Shown here: positions 26,079 through 34,600 of the stretch, piece after piece
How positions within the stretch are numbered: position 1 is the first letter of the stretch
Layout: each line of letters opens with the position of its first letter
Source of the DNA: Clostridiales bacterium DTU053
GTDB lineage: Bacteria; Bacillota; Clostridia; Oscillospirales; Acutalibacteraceae
DNA: 38,986 nucleotides
Assembly (NCBI GenBank): GCA_001512765.1
Contig: LFSO01000034.1
Span: forward strand, 22,224 to 61,209
Reading direction: 5' to 3'
Program-made: the position numbers and the translations under genes
Notes under the pieces: model-generated
The model's database searches: none
The model's input: the letters and a program-made list of their open reading frames with translations, nothing else
What the model was told of the DNA's origin: nothing

Positions 26079-26823
26079 AACGGTTGATTTGGGTATCTCC
26101 TTCGGAGGCCTTAATGCGGTTAACGCATTTAACATAGAAGTAGAAGAAGGCGAGCTTTACGGTCTTATCGGACCCAACGGAGCCGGCAAAACCACGGTGT
26201 TCAACCTTCTCACAGGCGTTTACAAGCCCACAACGGGCAGTTTCAGCCTTGCGGGCGTTGACCTTACGGGCAAATCGCCTACCGAAATCTGCAACCACGG
26301 CATAGCAAGAACCTTCCAGAACATAAGGCTCTTTAAAAATATGACCGTTCTTGACAATGTTAAGGTCGCCCTTCATCAGAGAATGAAGTACAGCCTTGCC
26401 TCCAGCTTTTTAAGGCTGCCCAATTACTTCTCCATGGAGAAGAAGATGAACGAGGAGGCTTTAAGGCTTCTCAAGGTTTTCGACCTTGACAATGTAAAGG
26501 ACCACAATGCGGCAAGCCTTCCCTACGGCAAGCAGAGAAAGCTTGAAATCGCAAGGGCAATGGCTACAAATCCCAAACTCCTTCTTCTTGACGAGCCCGC
26601 CGCAGGCATGAATCCCAACGAAACCGCGGAGCTTATGGAAACAATCAGATTCGTCCGCGGCGAATTCAATATGACAATCCTGCTTATAGAGCACGATATG
26701 CGCCTTGTCGCGGGCATCTGCGAAAGGATTACCGTTCTCAACTTCGGCACCGAGCTTGCCAGCGGCGAAACATCGAAAGTGCTAAAGGACCCGCAGGTCA
26801 TCACAGCCTATCTCGGCGAGTAA
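26065..26823 (+). CDS. livG: Branched-chain amino acid ABC transporter ATP-binding protein LivG
   Basis: ATPase with Walker A GPNGAGKT (residues 36-43), the signature region in its LivG-type form LPYGKQRKLEIARA, Walker B LLLLDEPAAGMNP and switch His in LIEHDM. ARTFQNIRLF is the typical Q-loop of this subfamily. The length of 252 aa is normal. GGAGG at 26051-26055 is 9 bases before the ATG at 26065; it overlaps livM. Confidence 0.96.
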   Translation: MIMLKTVDLGISFGGLNAVNAFNIEVEEGELYGLIGPNGAGKTTVFNLLTGVYKPTTGSFSLAGVDLTGKSPTEICNHGIARTFQNIRLFKNMTVLDNVKVALHQRMKYSLASSFLRLPNYFSMEKKMNEEALRLLKVFDLDNVKDHNAASLPYGKQRKLEIARAMATNPKLLLLDEPAAGMNPNETAELMETIRFVRGEFNMTILLIEHDMRLVAGICERITVLNFGTELASGETSKVLKDPQVITAYLGE

Positions 26824-26835
26824 GGGGGAAGCTCA

Positions 26836-27549
26836 GTGGCATTATTAAAGGTAAGCAATTTAGAGGTAAGCTACGGCGTCATCAGAGCCATCAAGGGCAT
26901 ATCCTTTGAGGTAAACGAGGGCGAGATTATAGCCCTCATAGGCGCAAACGGCGCCGGCAAGACAACCATTCTCAATACAATAACGGGACTCGTCCCGGCA
27001 AAGAGCGGCACCGTCGAGTTTGACGGAAAAAACATAACCAAGACCGCCGCCCACAAAATCGTGCGGATGGGCATGGCTCATGTCCCGGAGGGCAGGCGCA
27101 TTTTCCAGAACCTGACCGTCTACGACAATCTGAAACTCGGCGCCTTCACAAGGGACGACAAAAAGGAGTTTAAGGAAAATCTCGAAAGAGTTTACGCCAG
27201 CTTCCCTCGACTTGAGGAAAGAAAGAATCAGATAGCGGGAACTCTCAGCGGCGGCGAGCAGCAGATGCTTGCCATCGGCAGGGGACTTATGTCCAATCCC
27301 AAGCTGATGCTCCTTGATGAGCCCTCAATGGGACTTTCTCCGATTTTCGTCGCCGAGATTTTCGAGATTATTCAGACAATAAACAAAAACGGCACAACCG
27401 TCCTGTTGGTTGAGCAGAACGCTAAAAAGTCCCTTTCCATTTCAAACAGAGCCTATGTTCTCGAAACCGGCAAGATTACCATTGCCGATACTTCCGAGAA
27501 CCTTATGAACAACGAGGCTGTCAAAAAAGCCTATTTGGGCGAGGACTAA
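26836..27549 (+). CDS. livF: Branched-chain amino acid ABC transporter ATP-binding protein LivF
   Basis: Second ATPase of the importer: Walker A GANGAGKT, Q-loop VPEGRRIFQNLTV, signature LSGGEQQMLAIGRGL, Walker B LMLLDEPSMGLSP and LLVEQNAKKSL. 237 aa. The start is GTG at 26836 with AGGGGG seven bases upstream, 12 bases after livG. Last gene of the operon; a strong terminator follows. No livJ/livK-type binding protein is in the window. Confidence 0.96.
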   Translation: MALLKVSNLEVSYGVIRAIKGISFEVNEGEIIALIGANGAGKTTILNTITGLVPAKSGTVEFDGKNITKTAAHKIVRMGMAHVPEGRRIFQNLTVYDNLKLGAFTRDDKKEFKENLERVYASFPRLEERKNQIAGTLSGGEQQMLAIGRGLMSNPKLMLLDEPSMGLSPIFVAEIFEIIQTINKNGTTVLLVEQNAKKSLSISNRAYVLETGKITIADTSENLMNNEAVKKAYLGED

Positions 27550-27550
27550 T

Positions 27551-27583
27551 AAAAAGACGCGGAATTTTCCCGCGTCTTTTTTT
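27551..27583 (+). terminator. Terminator of the liv operon
   Basis: Stem AAAAAGACGCGG (27551-27562) with CCGCGTCTTTTT (27570-27581), 7-nt loop, and a T-tract continuing to 27583. Starts immediately after the livF stop. Confidence 0.9.
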
Positions 27584-27653
27584 GCGTCGTTAAATTTTTT
27601 TTCACATTTTGCTGGTAAAATTTAACTAAATTTTGAAGGAGAGGACAGTCTGC

Positions 27654-28889
27654 ATGAAAACATCAACCGAATTGCGCAAGGATACCCTAAGCTACATTAA
27701 AGACGGAATTGCCTATGTCTGCAAGAATTTCAAAAACCGTTCCCCCGGCTCCGAGTCGGAGAAAAAAGCACAGGAGTATTTCGCGAAGGAACTGGCAAAC
27801 TATGCGGACGAAGTAAAATCAGAAACCTTTACCCTTCATCCCAAGGGATTTATGGGTTTTATCCCCATAGTATCGGTTCTTATGATAATCAGCGTAGTAT
27901 TGTTCTTTGTGCAAAAATATGTCCAGAACCCCGTATTCCCCTACATATCAGCGGTTTTAACCCTTATCTCAATCGCCATGTTCTTGTTTGAGTTCCTTTT
28001 CTACCGCGAGTTTATAGACTTCCTTTTCCCAAAGGCAGAATCGGTAAATGTCTATGCCGTAAGAAAGGCTAAGAACGAGCCCAAGAGAAGGATAATCTTC
28101 GGCGGACACGCCGACGCGGCCCATGAGTGGACCTATTCTCTCCACGGTCAAATCAAGACCCTTTTACCCGTAATGGGCGGCGGCATCCTCAGCACCTTTG
28201 GCCTTATGTTTGTTTTCCTTATCTATATAATCAAAGGCACTCCCGACCTGAACGCGGGCGCATGGAATGTGATTTCATGGCTCTCCCTCGTTACAATCGT
28301 TTTCTATATTGCCCTTATGTTCTTCATTAACTGGAGGGTAATAGTAGACGGCGCGAACGACAACCTTTCCGCCTGCTTTGTATCCATCGGCATTTTAAGA
28401 GAGATGGCAAAGAACGATTTCCGCTATGACGACACAGAGGTGGGCGTAATCATCACAGGCTCCGAGGAGGCAGGTCTCAGAGGCGCTCTGGCATTCGGCA
28501 AAAAACACGCCAAGGAGCTTAACGAAATCGAAACAATCATTATCCCCCTTGAAACTCTGAGAGAGACAAAGCACCTTGCCATCTACGCCCTTGACCAGAC
28601 GGGCACCGTGCGCAACGACAAAAAGGTTGGAGAGCTTTTAAGGAGAGCGGGCAAGAATGTAGGCATCGACCTTCCCTATGCCGATATTTACCCCGGCTCA
28701 ACCGACGCAGCGGGCTTTACCCGCACGGGAATCAAGTCCTGCGGTCTGGGCGGCGTTGACCACAATCCCAGAACCTACTACCACACCCGCCACGACACAT
28801 ATATCAACATCGGTCTTGACTGCATGGAAAAGACTCTTGAAATCTGCATAGAGGCGGCAAACATCTTTGACAAAGAGGGTCTCGGATAA
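27654..28889 (+). CDS. Membrane-embedded M28-family zinc peptidase
   Basis: M28 (aminopeptidase Y/S-like) metallopeptidase, 411 aa. Candidate metal ligands and catalytic residues: His152 (GGHADAAHEW), Asp236 (GANDNLSA), Glu271/Glu272 (GSEEAG), Glu300 (IIPLETL, where many members have Asp) and His377 or His380 (YYHTRHDT). Four hydrophobic segments (about 66-86, 95-116, 168-192, 206-227) form two hairpins; the second hairpin lies between the first metal His and the Asp, so the catalytic domain is split but both halves stay on the same membrane side. No signal peptide, so that side is probably cytoplasmic. ATG at 27654 has GAGAGG nine bases upstream. A possible extended -10 (TGGTAAAAT, 27613-27621) precedes it. 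Confidence 0.82.
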   Translation: MKTSTELRKDTLSYIKDGIAYVCKNFKNRSPGSESEKKAQEYFAKELANYADEVKSETFTLHPKGFMGFIPIVSVLMIISVVLFFVQKYVQNPVFPYISAVLTLISIAMFLFEFLFYREFIDFLFPKAESVNVYAVRKAKNEPKRRIIFGGHADAAHEWTYSLHGQIKTLLPVMGGGILSTFGLMFVFLIYIIKGTPDLNAGAWNVISWLSLVTIVFYIALMFFINWRVIVDGANDNLSACFVSIGILREMAKNDFRYDDTEVGVIITGSEEAGLRGALAFGKKHAKELNEIETIIIPLETLRETKHLAIYALDQTGTVRNDKKVGELLRRAGKNVGIDLPYADIYPGSTDAAGFTRTGIKSCGLGGVDHNPRTYYHTRHDTYINIGLDCMEKTLEICIEAANIFDKEGLG

Positions 28890-28905
28890 TAACTTAAACT
28901 CAGGA

Positions 28906-28930
28906 CGGCAGCTTCGGCTGCCGTTTTTTT
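28906..28930 (+). terminator. Terminator after the M28 peptidase gene
   Basis: CGGCAGC (28906-28912), TTCG tetraloop, GCTGCCG (28917-28923), then T7. A textbook stable hairpin. Confidence 0.92.
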
Positions 28931-28940
28931 CACATTTTGT

Positions 28941-28981
28941 GCAAACAAATGTTTGCTTTTTTGAAAAACTTGTGTTATACT
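28941..28981 (+). promoter_or_regulatory. lexA promoter with LexA-type operator
   Basis: The inverted repeat GCAAAC-AAAT-GTTTGC (28941-28956) resembles the Firmicutes LexA/DinR box (CGAAC-N4-GTTCG), with one change per arm. It overlaps the -35 TTGCTT (28953-28958); after 17 bases comes TATACT (28976-28981), preceded by TG one base upstream (extended -10). The position fits LexA autorepression. Confidence 0.7.
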
Positions 28982-29063
28982 TATCGCAAACAGAGTATTT
29001 TTCCTAAAACTTTACAGTTTTTTCAGATTTAGAACGCCCTTCTGCAGAAAGGACGGGGATAGG

Positions 29064-29654
29064 GTGAAACCCCTTAACGACACTCAAAAAAGGATATATG
29101 AATATCTTGCCGAACGCTCCCAGGACGGGGTACCCCCTTCAATAAGGGAAATCTGCAAGGCGGTGGGACTGCGCTCCACATCGTCGGTGCAGGCAAACCT
29201 TGACGCCCTTGAGGAGGCGGGATATATCTCCCGCGACCCGCTGCTCAAAAGGTCGATAAGGGTCCTCGGTCAGCCGGACAATGTGACGAATGTGCCACTG
29301 GTGGGTACCGTTACCGCAGGTATGCCCATTTTGGCGGTTGAACATATAGAGGGCTATATACCCTATTCGGGCAAGGTCTCCCGCGACAAACCCCTGTTTG
29401 CTCTCAGAGTCCGCGGCGACAGTATGATTAACGCGGGCATTCTTGACGGGGACATTGTCATCTCCGAAAAAACCCCCGACGCCGAAAACGGCGATATCGT
29501 CGTTGCCATGCTGGAGGATGAGGCGACCGTAAAACGCTTTTATAAGGACGCAGACTGCTTCAGGCTCCAGCCCGAAAACGACGCCTACGAGCCGATTTTG
29601 TCCACAGAGGTCACAATCCTCGGCAAAGTCGTGGCGGTATTAAGGTATTATTGA
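29064..29654 (+). CDS. lexA: SOS repressor LexA
   Basis: Repressor of the SOS regulon that self-cleaves when stimulated by RecA filaments. N-terminal winged HTH (residues 1-65; PPSIREICKAVGLRSTSSVQANL), Ala85-Gly86 cleavage site in GTVTAGMPI, and C-terminal S24 peptidase domain with catalytic Ser120 (GDSM) and Lys157 (ATVKRF). 196 aa, normal. The start is GTG at 29064 with AAAGGA and GGGG upstream; the N-terminus MKPLNDTQKRIY matches the family. A LexA-type operator lies in its promoter. Monocistronic, with a terminator on either side. Confidence 0.96.
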   Translation: MKPLNDTQKRIYEYLAERSQDGVPPSIREICKAVGLRSTSSVQANLDALEEAGYISRDPLLKRSIRVLGQPDNVTNVPLVGTVTAGMPILAVEHIEGYIPYSGKVSRDKPLFALRVRGDSMINAGILDGDIVISEKTPDAENGDIVVAMLEDEATVKRFYKDADCFRLQPENDAYEPILSTEVTILGKVVAVLRYY

Positions 29655-29680
29655 TACTTATTAAACTCAAAATCCATTTA

Positions 29681-29710
29681 GGCGGCATGAAAATTGCCGC
29701 CTTTTATTTT
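29681..29710 (+). terminator. lexA terminator
   Basis: GGCGGCA (29681-29687), 7-nt loop, TGCCGCC (29695-29701), then TTTTATTTT. Confidence 0.88.
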
Positions 29711-29769
29711 GCTATTCTTTGCAAATTATTTTGGAAAACAATACTTTACGGGAAAAATGCAGAAATCTG

Positions 29770-29798
29770 TTGAAAAAAAACTTTTTTCAGTCCATAAT
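29770..29798 (+). promoter_or_regulatory. Promoter of the GH25 lysozyme gene
   Basis: TTGAAA (29770-29775), 17 bases, CATAAT (29793-29798). Transcription would begin at about 29804-29806, right at the first leader hairpin. Confidence 0.65.
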
Positions 29799-29803
29799 TA
29801 AAT

Positions 29804-29892
29804 CGTGCCCCGACCCAAGGATGGGGGGAGGGGCCAAAGGAAGAAACCAAACCGTGCCCCATTTGGGGCTGTAAGAAGCGGAACAAACAGCG
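29804..29892 (+). promoter_or_regulatory. Structured leader with tandem CGTGCCCC hairpins
   Basis: CGTGCCCC occurs twice (29804-29811 and 29853-29860). Each has a GGGGC partner: GCCCC 29807-29811 with GGGGC 29830-29834 (inner CCC/GGG extends it), and GCCCC 29856-29860 with GGGGC 29865-29869 around an ATTT loop. Because the repeats are identical, the first GGGGC can also pair with the second GCCCC. A third stem, GCTGT (29868-29872) with ACAGC (29887-29891), overlaps the second. The linker CCAAAGGAAGAAACCAAACC is purine-rich and unpaired. I compared it mentally with c-di-GMP-I/II, ydaO (c-di-AMP), SAM, TPP, glycine and ZTP riboswitches and none fits. Confidence 0.45.
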
Positions 29893-29916
29893 ATGCAGAT
29901 AAAAGTGAGGGAAAAT

Positions 29917-31560
29917 ATGGAGAAAAGAAGGAATGTTTTTAGATACATAAGCTTTATAATGAGCTTTATAATGATATTTTCAATTTTTTCGGCAGGAGAA
30001 CTCACCGCAAAGGCTGACGAGTTTACCTTCCAGCCGGGTATGTATGCGGTAAATGTAAACACAAGACTGAGACTTCGCTCAGAGCCCGGCACAAACGGGG
30101 CAATTTTGGACTCTCTGCCGAACGGCACCGTTGTGTATGTCACGGAGGTTAACGGCTCCTGGGGCAAGATAACCTACAACGGAAAAACAGGCTGGATAAG
30201 CCTTGAATACACGATTTTCAGGGGAGATACCCTTCCCCACACCTTAAAGCGCAAGGTTATAGATGTGTCCTATCATCAGGGCAACATCAACTGGAACGCA
30301 GTAAAAGCCGACGGCGTTGAGGCCGCGATTCTCAGAATCGGCGTCAGATACACCCGCAGCAAAGAAATAGACATGGACACAAAGTTCCTTGAGTACTACG
30401 AAGGAGCCACCAAGGCGGGCATCCCCGTCGGCGTGTACTTCTACAGCGTCTCCCTTAATGTTCAGCAAGCTCTTGACGAGGCAGACTTTGTAATCACTGC
30501 TCTAAAGAATAACAATATAGTCCTCGAATACCCCGTTTTCTACGACATAGAGGACAAGAACATCTACTACCTCGGCAAAGAAATGTGGACCGCGATGTCA
30601 AACGCCTTTATGACAAAAATTGAAGAAGCGGGCTACTACGCCGGAATCTACACCAGCAAATGGCACTTTGAAACATACATTGACCCGTCAATACTGGTTG
30701 GACGAGCCGTATGGGTCGCCGAGTATACAACAAAAGAGAACACTACATACAAAGGCGACTACGGAATGTGGCAGTACTCCAACACAGGCAGGGTAAACGG
30801 CATTAACGGATATGTGGACATGAACTGGTGCTATGTGGACTGGCCGAGTTTCATTAAGAAAAACGGCTACAACGGCTTTGAAAAGCAGGATGAGAACACC
30901 TATTGGGACATCATCTCCGCCCCGACTCACGAAAAAGACGGCGAGAGAATCTTAATAGACAAGAAAACCGGAAAAGCAATTAAAGGCGAGCTTATCCCAA
31001 GGCTTAAATACAGAGCCAGCGAGCCGACTGTTGTAAAGCAGCCCACTGCCGCTCAGGACGGTCTTATGCAGACAGTCTGCCTTGATACCGGCGTAATTCT
31101 CGGTCAGACTCCCGTACCGTCGCTTAATTCAGGTCCTGCATCCTACGACTTCGGCACCGATGAGGACTGGATAGTGCAGATTGCCCCCACCTGCGAAACC
31201 GCGGGCAGGAGAATCAGGTACGCAAAGAACTCAGGCGGCAAAGAGGTAATCCAGTGGGAGTTTATTGCCCCGATTCCCCACGAAGCCGCATCTGAGAAGA
31301 CAGTAGGCAAAAACGGCAATACCGAGGCAAGAAACCAGACAGTCTGCAAGCACTGCGGCGCTGTGATTGAGTACACACCCCATCTGCTTTACGACTTTGA
31401 TTTAAACTCCAAGGTTGACGCAGCGGACGCGAGGATTGTCCTCAGAATAGCCGCAAAGCTTGACAAGGCTACAGAATCCCACCTTATTGCATCCGGCGGC
31501 GACAAGATAAATCCGAATCTTGCGAGAACAATTCTGAGAAGAGCCGCAAAGCTCGACTAA
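29917..31560 (+). CDS. Secreted SH3b-GH25 lysozyme with dockerin-like C-terminus
   Basis: Peptidoglycan hydrolase, 547 aa. Signal peptide residues 1-33 (cleavage likely after AKA); bacterial SH3 domain about 42-102 (VNTRLRLRSEPGTN, SWGKITYNGKTGWIS); GH25 muramidase domain about 112-312 with Asp117 (VIDVSYHQG), Asp210 and Glu212 (YDIED) and the closing WQYSN...VDMNW pattern. Residues 330-490 hold two loose Cys/Gly modules (APTCETAG; TVCKHCGAV). Residues 491-547 are dockerin-like: an EF-hand-like loop DFDLNSKVDAAD followed by ARIVLRIAAKLD, then a degenerate second copy ARTILRRAAKLD. I chose ATG at 29917: GAGGG is 5 bases upstream and the signal peptide follows; the ATG at 29893 has no site. Confidence 0.88.
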   Translation: MEKRRNVFRYISFIMSFIMIFSIFSAGELTAKADEFTFQPGMYAVNVNTRLRLRSEPGTNGAILDSLPNGTVVYVTEVNGSWGKITYNGKTGWISLEYTIFRGDTLPHTLKRKVIDVSYHQGNINWNAVKADGVEAAILRIGVRYTRSKEIDMDTKFLEYYEGATKAGIPVGVYFYSVSLNVQQALDEADFVITALKNNNIVLEYPVFYDIEDKNIYYLGKEMWTAMSNAFMTKIEEAGYYAGIYTSKWHFETYIDPSILVGRAVWVAEYTTKENTTYKGDYGMWQYSNTGRVNGINGYVDMNWCYVDWPSFIKKNGYNGFEKQDENTYWDIISAPTHEKDGERILIDKKTGKAIKGELIPRLKYRASEPTVVKQPTAAQDGLMQTVCLDTGVILGQTPVPSLNSGPASYDFGTDEDWIVQIAPTCETAGRRIRYAKNSGGKEVIQWEFIAPIPHEAASEKTVGKNGNTEARNQTVCKHCGAVIEYTPHLLYDFDLNSKVDAADARIVLRIAAKLDKATESHLIASGGDKINPNLARTILRRAAKLD

Positions 31561-31573
31561 AGGTAAAAATTTA

Positions 31574-31602
31574 AGGGCCTCTTAAAGAGGCCCTGTTTTT
31601 TT
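31574..31602. terminator. Terminator between convergent dockerin-like genes
   Basis: AGGGCCTCT (31574-31582), 3-nt loop, AGAGGCCCT (31586-31594), then GTTTTTTT for the rightward gene. Leftward it is followed by TTAAATTTTT, so it can serve both. Confidence 0.85.
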
Positions 31603-31604
31603 GT

Positions 31605-34600
31605 TTACAGCGTATCCAGTTTTGCCGCGGCTCTTAGGATTGCCCTCGCGTCTGCGGCGCTTATGCCCTTGCCGTTTACATCGGCTGAGAGCTTTTGATA
31701 TTCTGTGGGACTGTCCAGTTTTGCCACAAACCGCAGCACCAGTCTTGCGTCGGCTGCCGCCGCCTGCCCGTCGCCGTTTACATCCCCCAAAACGGACAGA
31801 AGGAGAGTGTCCGAAACTCCGTCATTGCCGATTAGACTGATTTTCGAACCCGTCGGCACAATTTCGCTGCCCGACAGCAGCTTGCCTTTGGAATTTTTAA
31901 CCTCAATTTTGCCTGCTTCAAAGCTCTTTAATAAATCCGATACTTTGGTGTTTGGCCTAATATTGTAAACAATCCCTAATTTGCTGTCCAGTTTATAGCC
32001 CGAATCCGCCTTTAGTTTAAGTTTGGCATTTTCCTCAACAACCACAGTGCAGGAGGCGGTGTAGCCGCCATCCTCCGTAATTGCTTTTATTGTTGCGGTG
32101 CCGGACTTTAAAGCGGTCACAACGCCGTTTTGACTTACCGTCGCAACCGAATTATTGCTCGATGTCCAGATAATTTTCTTATTGTCAGCATTTTGGGGCT
32201 TTACGGTCGCAAACAAAGTTTCGGTTTTGCCCGTTTTGAGTATAACAGCGTTTTTGTTAAGGCTGACACCCGTAACTTTAATAGGCTTTGGCTTTACGGT
32301 AACCGTGCATGAGGCTGTATAGCCGCCGTCCATGGTAACAACCGTAATCACCGCCGTACCAGCAGTCTTGCCCGTCACAAGCCCGCTTTGGCTGACTGTG
32401 GCAACCAGTGCGTTGCTGCTTTCAAACCGCACAGACTTATTGTCGGCATTGTGGGGGAGAACCTCATAATAAAGCTGAAAATTCTCGTCTATCATCAGCT
32501 CAAGGCTGTTTTTGCTCAAAGTCACGCCGCTAACAGGCACGGGAGCGGCTTTTACGGTAATAACAGCGCTGCCCGTTATCCCGCCGTCCTCCGCAACCGC
32601 TGTGACAACAGCAGTTCCGATTGAGAGCGCCTTAATCTCGCCTTTTTGATTAACGGAAACAACGGCACTGTTGCCGGAAATCCAGTAAACATTTTTATTC
32701 CCCGCTTCTTCGGGAAGTATCTTTACCGTCAAAGTCCTTTCCTCGCCCACGCTCAAATAAAGCTCCGAGGGCTCGACAATAACATCGGTAACATTCTGAA
32801 AAAAGGACTTTACCTTTACCTTGCAGCTTGCTATAAAGCCGCCCTCATCGGTGACGGCGAAAATGTCCGCCTCTCCGGGCGCTACGCCAATAACCCTTCC
32901 GTCAGGCTCCGCAACGGCGACGCTTTGATTGCTGCTGACCCATGTAAACGCCTTGTTATTGGCGTTTGTCGGGAGAACAGTTGCGGAGAGATAATCCCAT
33001 TCCCACTGCTCCAGCTCCATATATGTTTTGTTAAGCTCAATGCCCGTAACCGGCACATATGGCTCGGTTACGGTAACAAGACAGCTGTCGCTGAGCGTCC
33101 CGTCCTCCGTTCTGACCCATATTACAGCGCTGCCCGCAGATATGGCTTTAACAAGCCCGCTTTCGTTGACCGACGCAATATCGGAGTCATCGCTTGTCCA
33201 AATGAGATTTAGTTCTCTTTTGGAGACAATCTCGCAGAAAAGCTGCTCGGTATCTCCTATTTGGAGATTCAGCTCATTTTTGTTGAGCCTTATTATTTCG
33301 ATAGTGTCTTTCGGCGGCAAAACCCGAACGGCGCAAAAAACGCTAAAGCCGCCGTCAGCGCTCTCGGCAAAAATCCTCGTTTCGCCCGCATTTACGGCGT
33401 TCACCGTCCCGTCTTGCGTGACTGACGCAATTTCTGGATTTTCAGAGTAAAACCTGATATATTTTGCGGTGCTGTTTTCGGGGAGCGCATTGGCGTTTAA
33501 AACAAAACTCTCGCCCAAAAACAGTTCCGCTTCGCCTTTATTTATTGCAACGGAGCTGACCCTTACAGCGTCGGGGGTATTCGCGAGGGTGGGATATTTA
33601 TATTCTCCCGAGGTATTGAGCCTCCAAGCTCCTAAAAAGTTAAAGCCTGTAAAACTGGTTCTGTTCTGCATTTGAGCGTGGCTTAAAGGAGTTCCCTGAG
33701 CGTTCCCGCCCAAGCAGCTTATGTCAAGATAGTAGCAATTGCTGAAACCAAAGAGTTTGTATACGGCGGAAATCGCTCCCCTTTGCCCTTCGCCCCTGAT
33801 TTCTCCCGCATTGTAGCAGTTGGTTGTGGAGCTTGTTTCCCCGTGCAAAGCGGCTATGCCGGCGGAATACTCACCGCCCCACACTGACCCTGCGTTGTAG
33901 CAGTCGCTTATTGAAAGGCTGCTCACCGCGCTAATGCCGCCGGCTCTGACATTTCCGCTCACGCTGCCGTGATTGGCAGAAGCGGAAATCTCCCACAAAT
34001 TGTTCGCGGCTATACCTCCCGCGTTAGTGTCAGAAGAAACCGCGCCTGCGTTTTTGCAGTTTGTAACTTTGCCCTTATTGTCCGAGACAATGCCGCCCGC
34101 GTTGTTTGGGGAGTAAACCGCGCCGAGATTCAGGCACTTGTCCGCTTTCGACTCCAAAGAAACGCTGCCGACGATGCCCCCCGCGTTCTCAGCGCCGCTG
34201 ACACCGCCGTAGTTTACCGAGGAAGAAATCTCAGTGTTTTCGGCAATGCCCACGATGCCGCCCGAGTTTATGCCGCTGACGCTCGCAAAGCTCTTGCAGT
34301 TTGTGATTTTTCCGCGAACAGCGACTGCGGCAATACCCCCCGCGGCGCCCTCGGAGGACATAAAGGAGTCAAGGAGAATAAGATTTTTCACTTCCCCGCC
34401 GTTTATAAAGCCGAAAAGCCCGCCGCCCTCGGAACTGTCGCAGAACAGCCCCCGTATACTAAAACCCTTGCCGTCAAAAACGCCTTTAAAAGGAGTGTCG
34501 GAGCAAGAGCCTATCGGAACAAAAGATTCCGCATAAAGCTGCCAGTTTTCAGTTCCCACATCATTCAGTTCAATATCCGCCCCGAGATTTATATGCTCAC

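Noticed and set aside
29804..29892. ydaO (c-di-AMP) or c-di-GMP riboswitch before the lysozyme gene
   Set aside because: The conserved core sequences of those classes, as I know them, are absent; left as an unassigned leader.
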